A stretch of DNA of 5,126 bases from an uncultured Saprospiraceae bacterium (GTDB lineage Bacteria; Bacteroidota; Bacteroidia; Chitinophagales; Saprospiraceae): the NCBI GenBank assembly GCA_937959095.1, contig CALGLY010000240.1, positions 1 through 5,126 of the forward strand. Direction: 5' to 3'. Shown piece by piece: positions 1 through 5,126 of the stretch. A program made the translations under genes and the position numbers. Positions within the stretch are counted from its first letter, which is position 1. Every line of letters starts with the position of its first letter. The notes under the pieces are model-generated. The model was not told the DNA's origin. It searched no databases and saw nothing but the letters and a program-made list of their open reading frames with translations.

Positions 1-70
1 CAATAGGATGGATTAACGTATATAGGATGAAAAGTTAAATTTTCTTTATCTATCGTTCGTTTTTCTTTTC

Positions 71-204
71 GGTTCTTTGACAATTTTTGCAAATCACGCA
101 CAGGTGGACGGTAGACTTTGGCTCGACTGTCCACTAACTACTGCCCAAATGGAAGGCGAGCTTAAAGTCGCCCGTCCATTAATTGCAAAAATTGTCAAAG
201 AACC
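71..204. repeat. 134-bp foldback element with perfect 22-bp terminal inverted repeats (MITE-like candidate)
   Basis: The left arm (71-92, beginning GGTTCTTTGACA) is the exact reverse complement of the right arm (183-204), 22 of 22 bases. The interior is also largely self-complementary: 105-111 pairs with 172-178, 114-119 with 164-169, 121-125 with 157-161, and 130-133 with 150-153. The whole block can thus fold into one long interrupted stem. It lies in non-coding DNA about 110 bp beyond the stop of the S9 peptidase gene. A compact foldback with sharp ends and no gene fits a miniature inverted-repeat transposable element or a structured intergenic repeat; that is inference. The bases directly outside the arms (63-70 and 205-212) are not a direct repeat, so there is no clear target-site duplication. 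An 8-bp match (ttaaattt at 35-42 and 207-214) is offset from the ends and may be chance. The GG-TCTTT ends loosely recall ISL3-family termini, which is weak evidence. Confidence 0.7.
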
Positions 205-263
205 ACTTAAATTTACAGTGTACTTATTCCCTTTCCTCTTTAAAAATGATAAGCCTTGGGCAA

Positions 264-295
264 TTAGTTTGAAAATCAATATTTTACAAACCTAA
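264..295 (-). terminator. AT-rich stem-loop just downstream of the S9 peptidase gene
   Basis: Positions 264-276 pair with 281-295 to give 13 base pairs, with single-base bulges at 286 and 292 and a four-base loop (277-280). The stem starts about 20 bases past the peptidase stop codon, where a 3' transcript end would be expected. There is no clear run of U after the stem on the minus strand, so it is not a textbook intrinsic terminator. It could instead be a 3'-protecting stem-loop or chance pairing in AT-rich DNA. Confidence 0.3.
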
Positions 296-313
296 CTGCA
301 TAATGATTACATC

Positions 314-2227
314 TTAATCTTTCTCCACCGCTTCTTGCTTCAAATGCTTATCCAAAAACGTTAGGATGTTTCGATTCGATTCCAATTGATTTTCTTTCTT
401 CACAAAGCCGTGTCCTTCATCTTCAAACAGGACATATTCCACAGGCACACCACTTGCTTTCACGGCTTCCACGATTTCATCCGATTCGACTTGTAGTACT
501 CTAGGATCTTTCGCGCCTTGTAGCACCATCAGTGGTTTTGTTACTTGGTCAGCATGGAACAAAGGCGAAATTTTATGCAGCCGCAAAGAATCGGCAGTAT
601 TCGGATCACCCATTTCCTGATAAAGCGCATCTTTGAAGGATTCCCACCATGGCGGAATGCTTTTTAAAGTACGTAGCCAATTGGTAACGCCATAAATATT
701 GACCCCTACATCGAAAACATCGGGTTCGCTAGTCAAGGCAGCCATCACCATGAAGCCACCATAAGAGCCACCAATGATGCCAATTTTTGTACTATCAACA
801 TAGCTTTGCTCTGCCAACCAATGCTTACCCCACACGCAATCCTGCAAGTCTTTTTCGCCATGATTTCGATCATCCATTTGGTAGAATGATTTCCCATAAC
901 CGCTACTTCCTCTATTATTCACGCCTAACACCGCATAGCCATGATTGACGAGGTATTGGATACGAGCAGAATAATTTTGGCGCGTTTGTCCACCAGGCCC
1001 GCCATGCACATAGACCAAAGCTGGAACTTTATTATCTGCCGAAGCTTGCTTTGGTTTATAGTAAATCGCTGGAATTTTTAAGCCATCGAAAGAAGGATAG
1101 CGCACTACGGTTGCCGTTACTAAATCATCCGCATTCATGGATTTGTTCAGCGTGTTGGTCAGTTGCTTCACATCACCCGACTCAAAATTATAGACATATA
1201 AATTACGCGGCGAACTAGAACTCCCTACATAAAAGGCCATCCAATCTTCTTCCTTTGAAATGCTAACTCCTGTGAGGTCACCGCTCTCAAAACTTGGGAA
1301 TTGATGGGGCTTACCCGCTTCTGTGTTCAATACTTCGATAGCGGTTTTGCCATCTTCATTCACACCAACTACCTGATATTTGCCCGTGTGTGAGAAATAA
1401 GCATAGGAAATATCCCAATCTTTTTGCATCGCTTTTTTGCGGTCCCCACTTGCTATGTCATAGCGCACGAGATAGGCAAATTCTTCTCCATCATCGGTTG
1501 TGTAATAAAGTGCTTTACTATCGGTGCTAAAGTCTGCAATAGAGTGTGCTGCTTGCTTTTCGTTTATCTTTTTTGTCTCACCACTTCCCAAGTCGTGCAG
1601 AAATAGATCGGTATCATTCGTAGTGACAGGCTTCACCAAACCTAAGTACTTTTTATCATTAGAAATGCCATTGAAACTATAAGCTTCATCATTTTGATAA
1701 ATCATTTTGGAAGTCATGCTCGCTATGTCCATTTCATAGACATCCGTTAGGCGATTATCGCGTTTTGTATAGCCATAAAAGAAACTCTTCCCATCATGCG
1801 CCCAGCCATAGAAGCTTGCACGCGCGCCTGCATCGGGCGTGAGTTCCGTTATTTTTCCATCGGTATCGCGGACATATAGGTGGAAAATTTCATCGCCATT
1901 GCCATCCATGCGGAAGAGGATGCGCTCATCATTCGGGAAGTAAGAAATTCCAAAAATAGAAGAGCTATCCGATGCCGTAACAGGCGAAGGTTCACCACCC
2001 GCCACCGCAAGTTCGTAGGCATTGTAAATGCCAGAGCGATTGCTTGTGATAAGGATTTTGGAACGATCGGGAGAGAAGCTTCCACCAAAAATATTTTCGG
2101 TATCTAAAAACTGCTCGATGGTGTATTCGGGAACGCTTCTAGGCGTATCTTGATTTTCTGTTTCTTGGTTCTCTTTGCAACTACTTATTGCAAAAAACAG
2201 ACATAAGAGAAAGACTAAATTTTTCAT
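314..2227 (-). CDS. S9 family serine peptidase lipoprotein (prolyl oligopeptidase / acylaminoacyl-peptidase-like)
   Basis: This 637-residue protein probably removes short peptides or cleaves oligopeptides at the cell envelope. Residues 1-17 are a lipoprotein signal peptide with lipobox I-S-S-C (Cys17). The following Lys-Glu-Asn resembles the surface-export signals described for Bacteroidota lipoproteins. Residues about 35-365 contain repeated WD40/PD40-like strands (FSPDRSKILI, YFPNDERILF, DFSTDSKALYY), the beta-propeller that gates the active site in S9 enzymes. Residues about 375-630 form the alpha/beta-hydrolase domain: HGGPGG at 408-413, NNRGSSGYG at 437-445, nucleophile Ser488 in GGSYGG, Asp574 in GAKDPRV, and His606 in DEGHGF. 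The triad is complete and the length is normal for the family, so the gene looks intact. The ATG at 2227 gives the signal peptide directly and has no Shine-Dalgarno site, as is usual in this phylum. The redoxin gene lies 122 bp upstream in the same direction. The exact specificity (S9A, B or C) cannot be read from sequence alone; the GGSYGG and GAKDPRV motifs favour the S9B/S9C side. Confidence 0.95.
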   Translation of the reverse strand: MKNLVFLLCLFFAISSCKENQETENQDTPRSVPEYTIEQFLDTENIFGGSFSPDRSKILITSNRSGIYNAYELAVAGGEPSPVTASDSSSIFGISYFPNDERILFRMDGNGDEIFHLYVRDTDGKITELTPDAGARASFYGWAHDGKSFFYGYTKRDNRLTDVYEMDIASMTSKMIYQNDEAYSFNGISNDKKYLGLVKPVTTNDTDLFLHDLGSGETKKINEKQAAHSIADFSTDSKALYYTTDDGEEFAYLVRYDIASGDRKKAMQKDWDISYAYFSHTGKYQVVGVNEDGKTAIEVLNTEAGKPHQFPSFESGDLTGVSISKEEDWMAFYVGSSSSPRNLYVYNFESGDVKQLTNTLNKSMNADDLVTATVVRYPSFDGLKIPAIYYKPKQASADNKVPALVYVHGGPGGQTRQNYSARIQYLVNHGYAVLGVNNRGSSGYGKSFYQMDDRNHGEKDLQDCVWGKHWLAEQSYVDSTKIGIIGGSYGGFMVMAALTSEPDVFDVGVNIYGVTNWLRTLKSIPPWWESFKDALYQEMGDPNTADSLRLHKISPLFHADQVTKPLMVLQGAKDPRVLQVESDEIVEAVKASGVPVEYVLFEDEGHGFVKKENQLESNRNILTFLDKHLKQEAVEKD

Positions 2228-2244
2228 GTTGGCTGGTTTTGATG

Positions 2245-2334
2245 TAAGTACTCAATGAGTGAATATTGAATGACTGAATAAAACTTATAATTATTGGTTC
2301 ATTCACTCATTCAGAATTCACTCATTGGGACTTA
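2245..2334. repeat. Long imperfect intergenic hairpin made of four 11-bp units
   Basis: Positions 2253-2279 and 2301-2327 are inverted copies matching at 24 of 27 bases, with a 21-base AT-rich spacer. The stem extends outward through 2245-2252 with 2328-2334, with one bulge and one wobble pair. Each arm is itself a direct repeat: ATTCACTCATT occurs at 2301-2311 and 2316-2326, and its complement at 2254-2264 and, with one mismatch, at 2269-2279. The unit period is 15 bp in both arms. The hairpin nearly fills the gap between the redoxin stop and the S9 peptidase start, both on the minus strand. It could be a transcription terminator or processing site between the genes, an mRNA-stabilising stem, a multi-site protein-binding region, or a dispersed intergenic repeat. 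The sequence does not decide between these. There is no U tract directly after the stem on the minus strand. Confidence 0.75.
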
Positions 2335-2349
2335 TCTTGTACTTTATAA

Positions 2350-3036
2350 TTACTTCTTCACCTTAATAGAACAACCTATCGCTTTCGTAAAATTCGGATC
2401 AGGCTCTTTGCCTGCATCTAAAGCAGCAATAGCATCTTCTAGGTAGCGTACGCTTACAGACTCTGCATCATTTGCACTATCGTCAATCGCTCCAATATAA
2501 CGTACTACACGCTCGGCATCCAATAGGAAAATATGTGGCGTTTTTGATGCACCATAGGTAGGGTACACCTCCTGTGCGCTATCATCTAGATAATAAGCAT
2601 AGCCCAATTCTTTTGCACGTTCTTGCATGTTATCGTAGCTATCGCCAGGTTTTACTTCAGTATTATTTGGCATAATGTTAATAACTGGATAACCTTTATC
2701 CTTGTACTTTTCCTGCAATGCGATCACGCGATCTTCGTACTTTACAGCAAAAGGGCAGGTATTACAAGTGAAATTGATAATAAACCCCTTCACATCCTCA
2801 AAGCCTGCTAGAGAGACCATGCTACCATCCACATTCTTCAAGTTGAAATCTGGTGCTACCTCTCCTACATTCAAGGTGCTTTTTACGATTTCAGCAGTCG
2901 CTTTTTTTACGGCTGTAGTAGCTGTCTCTGCAACTGTTTCCGCCGCTGTTTGGACAGTATCCGCTGCTGTATTTCCTTGACAAGCGACTATCATCGCCAT
3001 AGCTGCTACTATTAGTATTCCAAGTACTTGTTTCAT
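2350..3036 (-). CDS. Lipid-anchored thioredoxin-fold protein of the PRX_like1 (redoxin / AhpC-TSA-like) group
   Basis: This 228-residue protein is probably an envelope thiol reductase or peroxiredoxin-like enzyme. Residues 1-19 form a lipoprotein signal with lipobox I-V-A-C (Cys19). Residues about 22-52 are an Ala/Thr/Val-rich, probably helical spacer. The thioredoxin fold runs from about 56 to 205: VGEVAPDFNLKNVDG at the start, the redox motif Cys91-Asn-Thr-Cys94-Pro after strand IINF, LDDSAQEVYPTYGA at about 150-163, and the cis-proline Thr166-Pro167. The C-terminal GCSIKVKK (Cys222) matches the GCSIKW-type tail that, from family knowledge, is typical of PRX_like1 proteins, here with Val in place of Trp. 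Asn-Thr between the cysteines differs from the Asn-His common in this group. The ATG at 3036 gives a complete signal peptide, and length is slightly above relatives because of the spacer. The S9 peptidase gene follows in the same direction; the M15 gene is divergent. Substrate and electron donor are not evident. Confidence 0.9.
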   Translation of the reverse strand: MKQVLGILIVAAMAMIVACQGNTAADTVQTAAETVAETATTAVKKATAEIVKSTLNVGEVAPDFNLKNVDGSMVSLAGFEDVKGFIINFTCNTCPFAVKYEDRVIALQEKYKDKGYPVINIMPNNTEVKPGDSYDNMQERAKELGYAYYLDDSAQEVYPTYGASKTPHIFLLDAERVVRYIGAIDDSANDAESVSVRYLEDAIAALDAGKEPDPNFTKAIGCSIKVKK

Positions 3037-3135
3037 CTTTTAATAATTTTTAAAATTAGCGAGTATTTTTTAATAGAATATCGTTACTTACTAATATCAA
3101 AAAAACCTTTTATGTTCTATTTAAACTACAAAGAA
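3037..3135. promoter_or_regulatory. AT-rich divergent intergenic region carrying the promoters of the redoxin and M15 genes
   Basis: This 99-bp gap separates two divergent start codons (3036 minus, 3136 plus), so both promoters should lie in or near it. It is very AT-rich with A and T runs (for example 3066-3072 and 3099-3105). I could not find a convincing pair of Bacteroidota promoter elements (TTTG near -33 and TAnnTTTG near -7) at proper spacing for either gene. The promoter role is inferred from gene layout. If the M15 gene starts at 3112 instead, the gap shrinks to 75 bp. Confidence 0.4.
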
Positions 3136-3876
3136 ATGAATATTTCAAGACTAATCGTTTACCTTTTATTGTTCCTTGTTTTCATGAGCTTCATTCTTAA
3201 CAATTGGCGCACTAGAGAGCGATTTTTTCAATTCTATTTTGATATAACGACCCAACAACAAGAAGTGCAGCGCCACAGTAGTATTGATAAAATTTTATCA
3301 GAATTCGAAAGCCTTCCTTATGCACAGCTCGAAGCGGACTATCAAGAAGCGACTAAATCGAATACCAAAAAATATAAATCGCTACTCGAAAATAAGTACT
3401 ATTATCAACTTCATAGAAAAGACTTTTTCAAATTTATAGTGGATGATATCCGAATTTATGAATTGCTCGCAAAGGATGACTATTACAAAGCGTGCTTATT
3501 CGATGAAGATAAGACCTACAATTGGCTCATTCATCCGAAATTGTTGTATAAACTCCTTGAACTTTGCCACGCCCTAGAAGAAAAAGGCTACGATAGCAAA
3601 GCCTTTACGGTAGTGAATGGACATCGGCATCCGCAATATAATGAGCGGGTAGGTGGTGCATCCAAAAGCCGCCATTTACAAGGCGAAGCGATTGATATTA
3701 GTGTAGGCGATATTGATGGCGATGGTCGCTATTCGGAAAGTAAAGATAAAGGAATTGTTTTAGATTTATTAGAAAAGGAAATCATACGATCAGAAGGCGG
3801 TATCGGGCGATATCCGGGTAGTCGTTCCGTCCATTTCGATGTGCGTGGCTATAAGGCGCGTTGGGATAAGCAATGA
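3136..3876 (+). CDS. Membrane-anchored M15-type peptidase-like protein (DUF882 / Peptidase_M15_3-like)
   Basis: This 246-residue protein is probably a zinc peptidase that trims peptidoglycan stem peptides in the periplasm. Residues 6-21 are one hydrophobic segment, a signal anchor without a clear cleavage site. Residues about 30-140 are helical, rich in Tyr, Lys and Glu, and not recognised. The peptidase domain is C-terminal: VVNGHRHPQYNE at about 159-170, zinc ligands His180 and Asp187 in SRHLQGEAID, and His233 in VHFDVRG. An Asp-rich loop, DIDGDG (192-197), follows the second ligand and resembles the start of a calcium-binding loop. The position three residues before His233, where many M15 enzymes carry an acidic residue (E/DxxH), is Arg230; the HxD form is typical of the M15_3/DUF882 branch. 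I chose ATG 3136 because it puts the membrane segment at the N-terminus and has AAAGAA just upstream. An in-frame ATG at 3112 would add eight residues, and an upstream TTG at 3028 is unlikely. It converges on the dehydrogenase gene with a 10-bp gap. Catalysis is inferred. Confidence 0.85.
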   Translation: MNISRLIVYLLLFLVFMSFILNNWRTRERFFQFYFDITTQQQEVQRHSSIDKILSEFESLPYAQLEADYQEATKSNTKKYKSLLENKYYYQLHRKDFFKFIVDDIRIYELLAKDDYYKACLFDEDKTYNWLIHPKLLYKLLELCHALEEKGYDSKAFTVVNGHRHPQYNERVGGASKSRHLQGEAIDISVGDIDGDGRYSESKDKGIVLDLLEKEIIRSEGGIGRYPGSRSVHFDVRGYKARWDKQ

Positions 3877-3886
3877 TTTATGAAGT

Positions 3887-4897
3887 TTACAAAGGCAGGC
3901 TTTTTGCCTTAAAACCCTCTTTCGCAGCAACTTTCAATTGCGCACAAGTTTCCTGTATCGTGCGTTCGATAGGCGTGTATTGAAATTGTAATTGAGCAAT
4001 AGATTTGCTGTTATCATAGCGACTGGTTTGACTTGATTGACGAGCAACTTCACGGGTAATAAACGGACGTTTTCCAGTAAAAAGTCCTTGCAACCATGCT
4101 ACGCGCCAAGCAATATGCCCAATGAGTGGCGTAACTTTGGTGCTAGGCTGTTTTTTCTCAAGTGCATCCGAAATTCGGCGCATGAGTTGTTCGGTAGGCA
4201 TATTTTCCGCAGATACGACATAGCGTTCTCCTGAAATATCACTTTGCATCAGTTGTATCGCCATACGAGCTACATCGCGCACATCTACGAAGCCCGTGCC
4301 ACCTCTCGGATAGAAGGGAAATTCCTTCCAGCCATTCAGAAATATTTTAGCTGGGCCTTTCTCCCAAAAACCACTTCCCAATATCACCGATGGATTTAGA
4401 ATGGCTACATCCAAGCCTTCCGCTAATCCGCGCCATACTTGCATCTCTGCGAAGTGTTTGCTGCGCGAATAATTAGTCGTGAAGCCTTCTTCTTGCCAGT
4501 TGGTTTTTTCCGAAATTAAGCCACCATCTTTCGCTTTGCCCAAAGCTGCAATGGAACTAATATATACGAGCTTGTCCACGCCCTCTTTCAATGCTACATT
4601 TACGATGTTTTCTGTGCCTTCTACATTGATGGCAAACATTTGCTTAGCATCTCTTTTATCATAGGAAATAACCGCCGCTGCATGATAAACTTGATGTACA
4701 CCACGCATAGCATCTTCTAGTCCAACGATGTCTTCTAAGTCTCCTTCTACCCACTCAATTTTATCCGCGATATCTACCACCAAGTCCATCGGGCTATTCG
4801 CACGTTTTAAGGCACGAATAGGCGTATGACTTTCCGCTAAAAGATAACGTAATAGATAAGAACCTAAAAATCCTGTGCCACCTGTTACAAAAATCAT
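3887..4897 (-). CDS. NAD(P)-dependent epimerase/dehydratase family protein (extended SDR)
   Basis: This 336-residue cytoplasmic enzyme belongs to the extended short-chain dehydrogenase/reductases, and looks closest to the dihydroflavonol-4-reductase-like group. The Rossmann fold opens at the start codon with TGGTGFLG (5-12). Asp53 in EGDLED probably contacts the adenine, and YHAAAVIS (71-78) follows beta-strand 4. The catalytic residues are Ser114 or Ser115 in YISSIAALG, and Tyr143 with Lys147 in NYSRSK. NPSVILG (168-174) and GFVDVRDVA (202-210) are further family landmarks. Arg28, Lys31 and Arg32 after beta-strand 2 hint at NADP(H) preference; this is inference. I chose ATG 4897 because the first beta-strand begins there; an in-frame ATG at 4942 would add 15 residues (MYTFLNPIPHTSIRT) that do not belong to the fold. 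Length is normal and the gene looks intact. The substrate (sugar nucleotide, flavonol-like, sterol-like or other) cannot be told, and the neighbours give no pathway clue. Confidence 0.92.
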   Translation of the reverse strand: MIFVTGGTGFLGSYLLRYLLAESHTPIRALKRANSPMDLVVDIADKIEWVEGDLEDIVGLEDAMRGVHQVYHAAAVISYDKRDAKQMFAINVEGTENIVNVALKEGVDKLVYISSIAALGKAKDGGLISEKTNWQEEGFTTNYSRSKHFAEMQVWRGLAEGLDVAILNPSVILGSGFWEKGPAKIFLNGWKEFPFYPRGGTGFVDVRDVARMAIQLMQSDISGERYVVSAENMPTEQLMRRISDALEKKQPSTKVTPLIGHIAWRVAWLQGLFTGKRPFITREVARQSSQTSRYDNSKSIAQLQFQYTPIERTIQETCAQLKVAAKEGFKAKSLPL

Positions 4898-5126
4898 AGT
4901 GCGTATTGAAGTGTGAGGAATAGGATTGAGGAATGTGTACAAAATAAGTTCGTAAGTGATCCGACCTATTCATATAAGTACTCGGACACATTTATTCTCT
5001 CCTATAGAAAAATACTTAAACTCAAATAGCTTCTTATATCCTTTACTACACTGTAACAAAAGTTTATTTGTATTTTGACTAAGCTTATTTTTTTAGTATT
5101 CGAGGCACAAAATTGGGAACATAACT
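4898..5126. other. Non-coding upstream region of the SDR gene
   Basis: These 229 bases hold no ORF with recognisable features on either strand and no tRNA-like or repeat structure. The SDR promoter should lie here on the minus strand. TATTTTG at about 4941-4947 (minus strand) is one base short of the Bacteroidota -7 consensus and has no matching TTTG element at proper spacing, so I do not call it a promoter. The gene that may lie beyond the right edge is not visible. Confidence 0.4.

Noticed and set aside
35..214. ttaaattt at 35-42 and 207-214 as an 8-bp target-site duplication around the foldback
   Set aside because: The copies are not adjacent to the inverted-repeat ends (28 bp outside on the left, 2 bp on the right), and an AT-only 8-mer recurs easily in this DNA.
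77..295. Short ORF (72 codons, TTG start) on the plus strand and its minus-strand partner at 94-279
   Set aside because: Both run through the foldback element, so their sequence is set by the inverted repeat. The products show no domain, signal or start context.
1849..2107. ORFs in other frames across the S9 peptidase gene (for example 1880-2107 plus, 1849-2088 minus, 1424-1606 plus)
   Set aside because: They lie fully inside a well-supported gene and show no domain or signal of their own.
2623..2980. Plus-strand ORFs opposite the redoxin gene
   Set aside because: They are antisense to a clearly recognised coding sequence; their composition only mirrors its Ala/Thr/Val-rich spacer.
3892..3910. 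Small hairpin AAGGCA / TGCCTT near the meeting point of the convergent genes, as a bidirectional terminator
   Set aside because: The stem has only six pairs, lies inside the last codons of the SDR gene, and is followed on neither strand by a T run.
4960..4985. tccga / tcgga inverted repeat upstream of the SDR gene as an operator
   Set aside because: Five base pairs with a 16-base spacer are expected by chance.
4794..4991. Minus-strand ORF overlapping the start of the SDR gene
   Set aside because: It reads the Rossmann-fold coding region in another frame and gives an unrecognisable product.

Overview
The window looks like chromosomal DNA of a member of the Bacteroidota. It is AT-rich, its starts lack clear purine-rich Shine-Dalgarno sites, and two genes encode lipoproteins with short signal peptides ending in Cys, one of them followed by Lys-Glu as in surface-exposed lipoproteins of this phylum. 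All four protein families are common there. I cannot name the genus. The four genes look intact and no RNA gene, CRISPR array or transposase gene was seen.

Layout, left to right. Positions 1-313 hold no convincing gene. They contain a striking 134-bp foldback (71-204) with perfect 22-bp terminal arms, and an AT-rich stem-loop (264-295) just past the end of the first gene. Positions 314-2227 (minus) encode an S9-family serine peptidase lipoprotein: a beta-propeller followed by an alpha/beta-hydrolase domain with the full Ser/Asp/His triad. The 122-bp gap before the next gene is nearly filled by a hairpin built from four copies of one 11-bp unit (2245-2334). Positions 2350-3036 (minus) encode a lipid-anchored thioredoxin-fold protein of the PRX_like1 redoxin type. 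After a 99-bp AT-rich divergent spacer, 3136-3876 (plus) encodes a membrane-anchored M15-type peptidase-like protein, probably acting on peptidoglycan. It converges, with a 10-bp gap, on 3887-4897 (minus), an extended short-chain dehydrogenase/reductase (NAD(P)-dependent epimerase/dehydratase family). Positions 4898-5126 are its upstream region and show no further gene.

Three of the four proteins are predicted to work in the envelope or periplasm (peptide hydrolysis, thiol redox, cell-wall trimming). The fourth is a cytoplasmic oxidoreductase. The redoxin and S9 genes are co-oriented and could share a transcript, but the hairpin between them may separate or tune their expression. No established multi-gene system is evident. 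The parts most worth a second look are the two non-coding foldbacks.
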